From Actinocrinis sp035605935 (GTDB taxonomy: Bacteria; Actinomycetota; Actinomycetes; Streptomycetales; Catenulisporaceae), in assembly GCF_035605935.1 (NCBI RefSeq), contig NZ_DATNGK010000128.1, positions 1 to 64,000 of the forward strand: a stretch of DNA of 64,000 nucleotides. The letters are read 5' to 3'. The notes under the pieces were generated by a model. It searched no databases. It saw nothing but the letters and a program-made list of their open reading frames with translations, and was not told the origin of the DNA. Each line of letters begins with the position of its first letter. Position 1 is the stretch's first letter. Positions 1 through 7,391 of the stretch are shown here, piece by piece. Both the position numbers and the translations under genes were made by a program.

Positions 1-626
1 CGCAGGACCGCCAGGACCCTGCGATGGTCGCCCTCGTCGGGCGGCAGGTCGAGCTTCGTGAAGATGTTGTTGATGTGCTTGCCGACCGCGCTCTCCGTGA
101 TGACCAGGGTGTGCGCGATCCGGGCGTTCGAGCGGCCCTCCGCCATCAGCGCCAGCACGTCGCGCTCGCGCGGGGTGAGCCGGTCCAGCGGGTCGTTGCG
201 CCGTCGCAGCAGCAGTTGCGAGACGACCTCGGGGTCGAGCGCGGTGCCGCCGGCCGCGACCCGCTCCAGTGCGTCGATGAACTCTGTCACGTCCGCGACC
301 CGGTCCTTGAGCAGGTAGCCGACCGCGGCCGTGTTCGTCGCCAGCAGGTCCGCGGCGTAGCGCTCCTCAACATACTGAGACAGCAGCAGTACTGCGACCT
401 CGGGCCAGGCGCGGCGGATCACCATGGCCGCGCGCACACCTTCATCCGAGTGCCCCGGAGGCATGCGTACGTCCACGACGGCCACGTCGGGCCGGTGCTC
501 CTCCACTGCGGTGAGCAGCGCCTCCGCGTCACCGACCGCGGCGACCACGTCGATGCCGGAGCCTTCCAGCACCCTCGTCAATCCCGCGCGCAGCAGCACG
601 GAATCCTCGGCGATCACAGCACGCAC
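1..626 (-). CDS. NarL/LuxR-family response regulator (3' end cut by window edge)
   Basis: DNA-binding response regulator, the output partner of the sensor kinase just upstream. Visible: a receiver domain with the phosphoacceptor Asp at about residue 52 in the context VAVVDVRMPP, then a C-terminal LuxR helix-turn-helix (LTPRERDVLALMAEGRSN, followed by ITESAVGKHINNIF). 208 codons lie inside the window and members are usually about 215-220 residues, so only the last few residues are missing. The GTG start at 626 overlaps the kinase stop codon by 13 bases, which implies translational coupling. Target genes cannot be told from the sequence; autoregulation is common in this family. Confidence 0.9.
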   Translation of the reverse strand, partial: MRAVIAEDSVLLRAGLTRVLEGSGIDVVAAVGDAEALLTAVEEHRPDVAVVDVRMPPGHSDEGVRAAMVIRRAWPEVAVLLLSQYVEERYAADLLATNTAAVGYLLKDRVADVTEFIDALERVAAGGTALDPEVVSQLLLRRRNDPLDRLTPRERDVLALMAEGRSNARIAHTLVITESAVGKHINNIFTKLDLPPDEGDHRRVLAVL

Positions 627-1948
627 GGCAACTCCACGGTGATGACGGTCGGGCCGCCGACCGGGCTGGCCAGGGCGAAGGTCCCGTCCACCGAAGCCGC
701 GCGGCGGGCCAGGCCGGCCAGGCCGGAGCCGCGCGCCGGGTCCGCACCGCCGACCCCGTCGTCCACGATCCGCATCCGCAGCCGGCCGCGGGTCTGCACC
801 ACCTCGACGTCGGCATGAGTCGCCTCCGCATGCTTGGCGATGTTGGTCAGCGCCTCGGAGACCACGAAGTACGCGACCGCCTCGACCGCGGGGGCGGCCC
901 GTTCGGGCACTTCCACACTCAGCCGCACCGGGAACGGAGCGCGCGCCGCGATGCCGGAGAGGGCCGCGTCGAGCCCGCGGTCGTCGAGAACCGCGGGGTG
1001 CAGGCCGCGCACCAGGTCCCGCAGCTCGGCCATCGCCGCCTTCGCCTCTTCGTGCGCCGAGTCGATGACCGCGCCGGCCTCCGGCGGCAGACCGTCGAGC
1101 TTTGAGCGGGCCATGCCGAGATTGATGGCCAGCGAGACCAGCCGCTGCTGCACGCCGTCGTGCAGGTCGCGCTCGATCCGGCGGCGCTCGGCGTCCACGG
1201 CGTGCACCAACGCGGACCGGCTCTGCGTCAATCCGGCGACCCGCTGTTCGAGCTGCACCGCGCGGTCCGGCCCGAGCAGCGAGATGGCGGCCCGCTCGTC
1301 AAGCGCGGCGATGATGCCAGCCAGCCATGAGGACAGCCAAAGGGCGGCAACCCCGGCCGCGCACAGCAGCACATCGCGGGACGCGGCGTCGGGAGCGCGC
1401 AGCGGTGAGTGCAGCGGCAGCGCCGGGGCGATCGCCGGGAGCAGCAGCAGCACGAAACCGGCCCCGCCGAGCGTGATCATGCCGAGCCCGGCCGCCGCGA
1501 ACGCCGGGGCCGCGACGAGGTGATAGCCGAGCTGCCGCCAAGCGTCGCCGGTGCGCAGGGTGACCAGGAAGCCGCGCCAGCTGGCCGACTGAGCGTCCAG
1601 GCCGCCATCGGTGCGCAGCTCGACGCCGAGCAGTGAGCCGAACCGGCTGCGCTGCATGATCGTGGCGAGCCGCAGCACCCGAGGCAGCAGCAGCAAGCCG
1701 ATCACGGTCGCGAGCGAGAAGATCGAGTACCACAGTTTCCAGTCCACGAACACTGGCAGCACGAACACCGTGGCCCAGCAGCTGCCTGCGGCCACGAATG
1801 CGGCGTCACGCCAGACGAGCCGGGAGAACGGCCCGCGCAACATGGGCGCGTGCCGGGACGGCGCGGTGGCACTGCCGCTCGGCGCGCCGGCCGCCGCGGC
1901 GCCGCCGGAAGCCCCCGTGGCGCCGGATGCCCCCGTGGCGACAGTCAT
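614..1948 (-). CDS. Sensor histidine kinase, HisKA_3 type with N-terminal membrane sensor
   Basis: Two-component sensor kinase, 444 residues. An Ala/Gly/Pro-rich N-terminus (1-35) is followed by several membrane helices of the actinobacterial putative-sensor type (about 45-220). A HisKA_3 dimerisation/phosphoacceptor segment follows (ERDLHDGVQQR, His263), then a HATPase_c domain (SEALTNIAKHAEA as N-box, DDGVGG as G1, GSGLAGLARR as G2). It would phosphorylate the overlapping response regulator. The signal is probably sensed in or at the membrane, since no large extracellular loop is present. The ATG at 1948 lies inside a 17-bp tandem repeat and has no clear Shine-Dalgarno sequence. Confidence 0.92.
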   Translation of the reverse strand: MTVATGASGATGASGGAAAAGAPSGSATAPSRHAPMLRGPFSRLVWRDAAFVAAGSCWATVFVLPVFVDWKLWYSIFSLATVIGLLLLPRVLRLATIMQRSRFGSLLGVELRTDGGLDAQSASWRGFLVTLRTGDAWRQLGYHLVAAPAFAAAGLGMITLGGAGFVLLLLPAIAPALPLHSPLRAPDAASRDVLLCAAGVAALWLSSWLAGIIAALDERAAISLLGPDRAVQLEQRVAGLTQSRSALVHAVDAERRRIERDLHDGVQQRLVSLAINLGMARSKLDGLPPEAGAVIDSAHEEAKAAMAELRDLVRGLHPAVLDDRGLDAALSGIAARAPFPVRLSVEVPERAAPAVEAVAYFVVSEALTNIAKHAEATHADVEVVQTRGRLRMRIVDDGVGGADPARGSGLAGLARRAASVDGTFALASPVGGPTVITVELPCVL

Positions 1949-1994
1949 GATCGAACCCCAGTCATGATCGGAAACCTGTCATGACCGGAAGCCT
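1944..1994. repeat. Three tandem 17-bp repeats over the kinase start codon
   Basis: Three adjacent 17-base units: 1944-1960 (GTCATGATCGAACCCCA), 1961-1977 (GTCATGATCGGAAACCT) and 1978-1994 (GTCATGACCGGAAGCCT). On the kinase strand each unit carries an ATG followed by AC, so the real start codon is duplicated twice upstream, out of frame because 17 is not a multiple of 3. The remaining stretch to 2265 (about 270 bases) holds the divergent promoters presumably, but I see no further clear motif. Confidence 0.85.
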
Positions 1995-2265
1995 ATGCAA
2001 GCCGGCGGTGCCAAACCATGACGTGAGGCTCCGTAACCAAGGTGGGGCTAGCCATACCCTCGACTCAGTGTTGTGCGCTACTGACCCGGAGGTACAGCCC
2101 CGGCACAGTCCGCGCGGCTTCATCCTGGGTCGCTCTTATGACCGCGCACTCCCCCATCACCCGAACGAGCGACCCTGATTCAGTCATCGGCGGGGAATGC
2201 TGACCGTGCGGTCGCCGTGACGTGGCGTGACGCGCATTCGTCAGCAAAGGGGAGGGGCCGGGCCT

Positions 2266-3018
2266 ATGGGGCTCTCGATTCTGATCGGCCTTGTCGTTGT
2301 CGCGGTGGCCGTGCTGGTGCTGCTGGACCGGCGGCGCAAGGATGCGAGGGTCGAGCGTGAGGACGCTCAGGCCGTCGAATACATCAACTTGTTCATCGGA
2401 ACGCTGTACATGGTGCTGCTGGCGCTAGTCGTCGTGGTGATGTGGCAGAACGTCTCCGATGTCAGCAGCGACGTACGCACGGAGGCTTCCGGATTGCAGG
2501 CCCTCGCGCAGACGGCGCAGCGGCTACCGGCGGCCGAGGGGCAGCCGCTACTCAAAGCAGCACACGAATACGCCGCCACCGTGCTGAGCTCCGAGTGGCC
2601 GCCAAAGCCGGGCAGCGATAACGGCGCGGACGAGAGTGCCCCGGCGGCGCGCATCCTCGCCGCAGCCCGAGCGGCCGTCACGCATCCAGTGGCGTCCGGG
2701 GCGACGGCTGGAACCATCGAGGACCAGGCCATCGGCGAAATCAACACGGTGGCCGACGCGCGGGACGACCGTTTGGCGAAGTCCGGCGCCAGCATCCCCG
2801 ACGTGCTGCTGATCGCGCTGGCGGTACTGAGCCTGATCACGATCGCCACTCCGCTCGCGCTCGGTCTGCGCGCCGACGCCCTGGCCTTCGCCGGGTTCGT
2901 CGTCACGACGGCGCTGGTATGTCTCGCTTTCTGGTTCGTCGTGGAGCTTCAGTCGCCCTTCCACGGGCTCATCCATGCCAGTCCGCAGCCTTTGCGAGAC
3001 GCGCTGGCGGATGCGTAG
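2266..3018 (+). CDS. DUF4239-like membrane protein
   Basis: A 250-residue integral membrane protein resembling the DUF4239 (bestrophin-like) family; function unknown. Hydrophobic helices sit at about 2-22, 45-66, 177-200 and 203-230, with an extracytoplasmic or cytoplasmic loop of about 110 residues between the second and third. I chose the ATG at 2266 because GGGGAGGGG lies 6-14 bases upstream; an in-frame ATG-type start 39 bases earlier has no such site. The next gene overlaps the stop codon, so the two are probably one transcript. Confidence 0.7.
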   Translation: MGLSILIGLVVVAVAVLVLLDRRRKDARVEREDAQAVEYINLFIGTLYMVLLALVVVVMWQNVSDVSSDVRTEASGLQALAQTAQRLPAAEGQPLLKAAHEYAATVLSSEWPPKPGSDNGADESAPAARILAAARAAVTHPVASGATAGTIEDQAIGEINTVADARDDRLAKSGASIPDVLLIALAVLSLITIATPLALGLRADALAFAGFVVTTALVCLAFWFVVELQSPFHGLIHASPQPLRDALADA

Positions 3019-4156
3019 CAGGCCGCTGATGAGACTTTCACTCCTGGGCGCGCTGCTGGCAGCCGGGATCGTCCTGTCGGCGAGCCCGTCAGCCGTGGCG
3101 GCATCCGGCTCGAATCCGCCGGCGGGCGTTAGCGTTGGTCTCGACCTCGGTTCGCTGCACCTTTCCACGTTCACCGACACACTTCCCGGCGAGGCGGCGA
3201 CGGCGTTTCACGCACTGGCCGGCGATGTGGTTCGGCGCGTGTATGTCGTGCGCAACGACGGCCTGCTACCGCTGATCGACGTGGCGGTGCACGATCCGGA
3301 TGTGTCCTCGTCCGCGATCCGTTGCACACCAGACGGCGATGACGATGATGACGCGGATCTGGGTCCGCTGAGCTGGATGAACTGCTCCGCGACTTTCCGA
3401 GCCTCGGCTGGCGAGCACGTCAGCAGCGTTACCGCGACTGCGGTCTCAGCCGTCTTCAGACGCACCCTCTCCGCAGCTGCCGCCGCGGGCTATACGGCCG
3501 TCGCTCCTGGCCTCTCCGCAACCCTCGATTTCGAAAATGGCGTGCCGCAGGGCGGAAACCTGCCTGCAGACACCACAGTGGGCGCGAGGGTCCGGATCCT
3601 GAATACCGGATCGACCGAGCTGACCGGGCTGCGCGTATCGCCGCCGCCATCGCTGTCCGGACTCAGCTGTCCCGACGGATCAACGATCAGCTCGCTCGAT
3701 CCAGGCGAATCAGCCATCTGCTCCGGTTCGCTGACAACCGCGGCGGGCCGACACGATGACACGTTGGTCGTCGCCGGAACCTGGCGCTGGGATCGCGCGA
3801 TCACCGCGCAGGGCCGGCAATCGACGCGCTTGTTCCCAATCCAAGCCACCGCAGCCGCTACTTACCACGGCATCGCGCGCCCGAGCCCGCGCCCGACTCC
3901 GACCCCGCCGCCACCGCGACAGCACTCCGTTGTCGCGGTGGTGCCACCGGCCGTGCCACCCTCGTCGTCTGCGCCGACCTCGGCATCGCCAACGCCGAGT
4001 GCGCCGCGCAGCCCGACGCCGACGCCGGTTCGGCCGCTGCTGCCGGCCGCGGTGCAGTTCGTCCCTTCTCGCGGGCTCTCGTTGCCGCTGAAGGTACTGG
4101 CCATCGTGATCATCCCGGGCGTGGCCGCGGGGCGCCGGATCGCGTCGCGCAAGTGA
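3011..4156 (+). CDS. Secreted or cell-surface protein with Pro-rich stalk and C-terminal anchor
   Basis: Unrecognised family. About 381 residues from ATG 3011, which overlaps the preceding stop; ATG 3029 is an alternative start. A signal peptide is clear (MRLSLLGALLAAGIVLSASP, likely cleavage near AVA-AS). Next come two beta-rich segments that look like DUF11/CARDB-type modules (VYVVRNDGLLPLIDVAVHD; ARVRILNTGSTELTGLRV), with an acidic DGDDDDDAD run in the first. A Pro/Ser/Thr stalk of about 80 residues precedes a hydrophobic C-terminal segment with a basic end (GRRIASRK), a membrane or wall anchor without an obvious LPXTG motif. The overlap with the DUF4239-like gene suggests the two proteins work together at the envelope. 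Confidence 0.6.
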   Translation: MRSRPLMRLSLLGALLAAGIVLSASPSAVAASGSNPPAGVSVGLDLGSLHLSTFTDTLPGEAATAFHALAGDVVRRVYVVRNDGLLPLIDVAVHDPDVSSSAIRCTPDGDDDDDADLGPLSWMNCSATFRASAGEHVSSVTATAVSAVFRRTLSAAAAAGYTAVAPGLSATLDFENGVPQGGNLPADTTVGARVRILNTGSTELTGLRVSPPPSLSGLSCPDGSTISSLDPGESAICSGSLTTAAGRHDDTLVVAGTWRWDRAITAQGRQSTRLFPIQATAAATYHGIARPSPRPTPTPPPPRQHSVVAVVPPAVPPSSSAPTSASPTPSAPRSPTPTPVRPLLPAAVQFVPSRGLSLPLKVLAIVIIPGVAAGRRIASRK

Positions 4157-4196
4157 CCTGGCGCGCACGGGGTATGTCTCCCTCCGAGGAGGCGCA

Positions 4197-5030
4197 ATGC
4201 GTACACATTGGGACACAGACGCGCAGGCCAACGCGTTCACGCGCGGATTGTTCGACGGCCTGCCGGAGAAGTACGACCTGCTCGCCGAGGTGCTCTCGTT
4301 CGGCCAGAACCGGCGCTGGCGGCACGCGATGGTCGACGCCGCGCTGCGCCTGAGCCCCGACGCGCACCGAGTGCTCGACGTCGCGACCGGAACCGCCGGG
4401 GTCGCACTCGCCTGGACCCGGCGCACTCCGGCGGACGTGGTCGGCGTCGACCTGACCGAGGAGATGCTCCGCGTCGGCCAGGCTCGAGTCGCGAGCCACC
4501 ATGCCGAGGGGCAGATCAGGCTGGTCGCCGGGCGTGCGGAGCAGTTGCCGTTCCCGGACGCGTCATTCGACGCGCTGACCTTCACCTATCTGCTGCGCTA
4601 CGTGACCGATCCGGCGGCGACGCTGCGCGAGTTGGCTCGCGTCGTGCGTCCCGGCGGAGCCATCGCGAGCCTCGAATTCGCCGTGCCGAGCAAGCCGATC
4701 TGGCACACCGCGTGGCGGGGATACACGCGGGCGGTGCTCCCGGCCGCCGGTTTCGCCACCGGCGGTCGCGAATGGGCGCAGGTCGGCCGGTTCCTCGGGC
4801 CTTCCATTAGCGAGCACTACCGGCGTCATCCGGTTGAGGAGACCGTCGCGCAGTGGCGTGAAGCAGGCATCGAAGACGTCGGGGTGCGCACGATGAGCCT
4901 CGGCGGCGGAGTGGTCATGTGGGGCAGAAAGCGTCGCGATGCCGCGGACGCGCAGGACACGCTGGAGAGCGCCGGGGCAGCCTCGGCTGCGGATGCGCTC
5001 GCCGCGGCACCTGAGCCGAACGGCGCCTGA
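4197..5030 (+). CDS. UbiE/MenG-like SAM-dependent methyltransferase
   Basis: Class I SAM methyltransferase, 277 residues. The N-terminus has the family signature FDGLPEKYDLLAEVLSFGQN. Motif I is VLDVATGTAGVAL (about 61-73), motif II DVVGVDLTEEML, and motif III/IV the GRAEQLPFPDASFDALT stretch, followed by VVRPGGAIASLEF. These are typical of demethylmenaquinone methyltransferases, which make the last step of menaquinone synthesis. The Ala-rich C-terminal tail is longer than in MenG itself. RBS: GAGGAGG just upstream of the ATG. It is followed 1 base later by a membrane protein gene and faces a polyprenyl synthase gene, which fits a quinone or prenyl-lipid role; the exact substrate is not certain. 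Confidence 0.8.
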   Translation: MRTHWDTDAQANAFTRGLFDGLPEKYDLLAEVLSFGQNRRWRHAMVDAALRLSPDAHRVLDVATGTAGVALAWTRRTPADVVGVDLTEEMLRVGQARVASHHAEGQIRLVAGRAEQLPFPDASFDALTFTYLLRYVTDPAATLRELARVVRPGGAIASLEFAVPSKPIWHTAWRGYTRAVLPAAGFATGGREWAQVGRFLGPSISEHYRRHPVEETVAQWREAGIEDVGVRTMSLGGGVVMWGRKRRDAADAQDTLESAGAASAADALAAAPEPNGA

Positions 5031-5031
5031 C

Positions 5032-5787
5032 ATGGCCGACGCGGATTCCCTCTCCCCTGCCTTCTACGCGCGGCGCGGCGGCGCGCGCTGGGACTGGTGG
5101 ACGGTGCTGCATCCGCCGTACACGCTATGGCATCTCTCCTACGTCGTTCTCGGCGCCGCGCTCGCCCCTCGTCTCAATTGGCTGATCCTGGGTGCGTCAG
5201 TGCTCGCGTTCGCGCTCGCGGTAGGCATTGCGGCTCATGCGCTCGACGAGTGGAACGGCCGGCCGCTGCGTACCGGGATCAGTGACAGAGCCCTGTGGGT
5301 CGCGGCAATCGTCTCGCTGCTGGCCGCCGCCGCGCTCGGCATCCTGGTTCTGCCGCGCACCGGACTCGTGCTGATCCCGTTCGTGGTGGTGGGGATCGTG
5401 CTCGTGCTCGGATACAACCTCGAACTCTTCGGCGGCGCACTGCACACAGACCTCGGCTTCGCCCTCGCCTGGGGCGCGTTCCCGGCGGCGGTCGGCTACG
5501 TGGCGCAGGCGCCCGCGCTCAATTCGCCGCGCACTCTAGGGGCCGTGGTCGTCGTAGCCGCCGCGACGGCGCTGTCCGCGGCGCAGCGGCGTCTGAGCAC
5601 GCCTGCACGCATGCTGCGCCGACAAGCGGCCGACGTCACCGGCGTCATCCAGCTCTCCGACGGCTCGATCGTTGCGCTCGATAAGGCGACGCTGCTGGAT
5701 CCGCTCGACGGAGCTCTCAGGCTGCTGTCTTACGCGACGCCTGCCATCGCCATCGCCGTCCTGCTCTCCCGAGTCGCGCACTGGTAG
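5032..5787 (+). CDS. Multi-pass membrane protein, distant UbiA-like
   Basis: 251 residues with about seven hydrophobic helices. The stretch AAHALDEWNGRPLRTGIS at about 68-85 resembles the Asp-rich loop of UbiA prenyltransferases followed by their GRPLRTG-type segment, but the canonical NDxxDxxxD motif is not intact. The start is ATG 5032, one base after the methyltransferase stop, so the genes are co-transcribed and probably coupled. Context (UbiE-like enzyme, polyprenyl diphosphate synthase) supports an isoprenoid or quinone-related role. It could equally be a non-catalytic membrane partner; I would call it hypothetical with a UbiA hint. Confidence 0.5.
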   Translation: MADADSLSPAFYARRGGARWDWWTVLHPPYTLWHLSYVVLGAALAPRLNWLILGASVLAFALAVGIAAHALDEWNGRPLRTGISDRALWVAAIVSLLAAAALGILVLPRTGLVLIPFVVVGIVLVLGYNLELFGGALHTDLGFALAWGAFPAAVGYVAQAPALNSPRTLGAVVVVAAATALSAAQRRLSTPARMLRRQAADVTGVIQLSDGSIVALDKATLLDPLDGALRLLSYATPAIAIAVLLSRVAHW

Positions 5788-5828
5788 CCCGGCTCGGCTC
5801 CGTTCCACGCGCCGGCGGTGCCTCGCTC

Positions 5829-6917
5829 TCAACCGTCCGTTACGGCCGCGACCAGGCCCACCAGCGACTCGCGCACGCCAGCGTCAACTGACACGCCCGA
5901 GCTGATCGCCTCGATTGCCTGCTTTCCCAGATCCTTGATGCGCTCCTCCACGGCCTGCCGCGCTCCCGCCTCCTCCATCAGCACCCGGATCTCGCCGACC
6001 GCCGCGAGTGAGCCGCTCCCCACCAACCGCCGCAACCGCTCTCGACCCGCTGAATCCGACCGCTGATACGCCTCCGCGAGCAACACCGTGCACTTTCCGT
6101 CCCGAAGGTCGTCGCCGGACGGCTTTCCGGTGTCGGCCGGATCGGCGAACGCTCCGAGCAAGTCATCGCGCATCTGAAACGCCAAGCCCAGTGCCTGCCC
6201 GTAAACCTCATACGCGGCCAGCAAGTCCTCGTCCGCGCCGGCCAGCGTTCCGCCGAACCGCAATGGGCCGGTCGTCGTGCACGCGGCGGTCTTGGCGCGC
6301 GCTACGGTCAGGGCGTCGTCGAGGTCGAACCAGCCGGCCGCCTGCGCGACCAAATCAAGGTACTGGCCACGGATGGTCTCGGCGCGCATCGCGTCGTACA
6401 CGGGCCGGCCGCGCTCAACCGCGCCAAGCGACAGCCCGCTCTCCCGCAGCAGCCGATCGGCCCAGACCAGGCACAGGTCCCCGGCGGCAATCGCCGCGCC
6501 GACGCCGAACTGCTCCGCGTCTCCACGCCAACCGGCGCTAGCGTGCCGAGCGGCGAAGGTCCGGTGCACGGTCGCGCCGCCACGCCGAGTCTCGGATCGA
6601 TCCATCACGTCGTCGTGTATCAGGGCGCAGGCATGCAGTAGTTCCAGTGAAGCGCCGCCGCGCACGATCCCGTCGTCGACGTCGTGGCCGGTCCCGGTCC
6701 AACCAAGCACGCAAAGAGACGCGCGCAACCGCTTGCCGCCGCGCGTGATCAGGTCGGCGATGGACGAGACGAACTCCTGATCCGCGTGCCGCCGGTGTCC
6801 GTCGCAATCGACCTCGCCGCCGCCAGCCTCGTCGACAGTGACCTCTTCGAGCCGCTCGCCGAGAAACTCCGCCAAGACCTCGTCCACCCGCGAACGCAGC
6901 GGCTCGAGTTCGCGCAT
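5829..6917 (-). CDS. Polyprenyl (geranylgeranyl-type) diphosphate synthase
   Basis: Trans-isoprenyl diphosphate synthase, 362 residues, condensing IPP with allylic diphosphates. The first Asp-rich motif is IHDDVMDRSETRRG (Asp102, 103, 106) and the second MRDDLLGAF (Asp251, 252). GGKRLR at about 60-65 and the TGKPSGDDLRDGK loop are also family features. Small residues in front of the first motif are compatible with a C20 or longer product, but chain length cannot be read safely. Convergent with the UbiE/UbiA-like pair, so probably the same pathway under separate transcription. Confidence 0.9.
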   Translation of the reverse strand: MRELEPLRSRVDEVLAEFLGERLEEVTVDEAGGGEVDCDGHRRHADQEFVSSIADLITRGGKRLRASLCVLGWTGTGHDVDDGIVRGGASLELLHACALIHDDVMDRSETRRGGATVHRTFAARHASAGWRGDAEQFGVGAAIAAGDLCLVWADRLLRESGLSLGAVERGRPVYDAMRAETIRGQYLDLVAQAAGWFDLDDALTVARAKTAACTTTGPLRFGGTLAGADEDLLAAYEVYGQALGLAFQMRDDLLGAFADPADTGKPSGDDLRDGKCTVLLAEAYQRSDSAGRERLRRLVGSGSLAAVGEIRVLMEEAGARQAVEERIKDLGKQAIEAISSGVSVDAGVRESLVGLVAAVTDG

Positions 6918-7088
6918 GTCCGACCTCCCAGTTCGCCGGTTCGGGATACCCGAGAGCTACGGCCTCATCCCTAACCTGCCCACGCGCTCACTTCCTTTAC
7001 ACGATCCGGCACCTCACGCTGTTCAATTCCTTTCTTTGCGCGCCCGCACGTTGACCGGCTCTCTGTACGGCGCTACGGCGCGCTTTCA

Positions 7089-7103
7089 GTAAAGAGGATT
7101 TAC
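7089..7103. promoter_or_regulatory. Small AT-rich palindrome upstream of the polyprenyl synthase
   Basis: GTAAA and TTTAC arms separated by GAGGA, about 170 bases upstream of the polyprenyl synthase start. Its AT-richness stands out in this GC-rich background, so a regulator site is possible. Between 6918 and 7391 I see no coding sequence, only this element and the two hairpins listed next. Confidence 0.35.
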
Positions 7104-7188
7104 CATTCAAGGGAGCCGCCGTGCTCTCGGGACGGGCTTAGCCCGCAGTCGTTGAGTCGGTGCGCAGATTCGCCCCCGGAAACGGGGC

Positions 7189-7227
7189 GGTCCCCGGCAT
7201 CACGGGGGGGATGCGATGCCGGGGACC
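7189..7227. terminator. Hairpin with 12-bp perfect arms
   Basis: GGTCCCCGGCAT (7189-7200) pairs perfectly with ATGCCGGGGACC (7216-7227) over a 15-base loop. It lies 165 bases past the DNA ligase stop and 690 bases from the ligase-distal gene body of the polyprenyl synthase promoter region, so it may be a backup terminator or an RNA structure in the leader of the polyprenyl synthase transcript. There is no U-tract. Confidence 0.5.
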
Positions 7228-7262
7228 CTTCCGGCGGGAACGAATCCACACGCCGGGTGATA

Positions 7263-7288
7263 GATCAGACGGGGTGGGGTGTCTGATC
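7263..7288. terminator. Hairpin downstream of DNA ligase gene
   Basis: GATCAGAC (7263-7270) and GTCTGATC (7281-7288) are perfect inverted arms around GGGGTGGGGT. The element lies about 104 bases beyond the ligase stop codon on the minus strand, the expected place for a terminator, but no U-run follows. Confidence 0.45.
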
Positions 7289-7391
7289 ATGAGCTAGTGT
7301 GTCAGCTCCGTCCGGCGTGGGGAAGAGCCGCATCGTTTAGCTCAGGCAAAATCGGTACCAGGACTTTCTCTGGTCCCCAGCGTATGGTGGT

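Noticed and set aside
24..818. 264-codon plus-strand frame at the window start
   Set aside because: It is antisense to the response regulator and the kinase end, whose motifs are unmistakable; composition is Arg/Gly-rich shadow.
7089..7230. Candidate c-di-AMP (ydaO-type) or other riboswitch
   Set aside because: I could not match the conserved core, and the gene immediately downstream on that strand is missing; kept only as hairpins.
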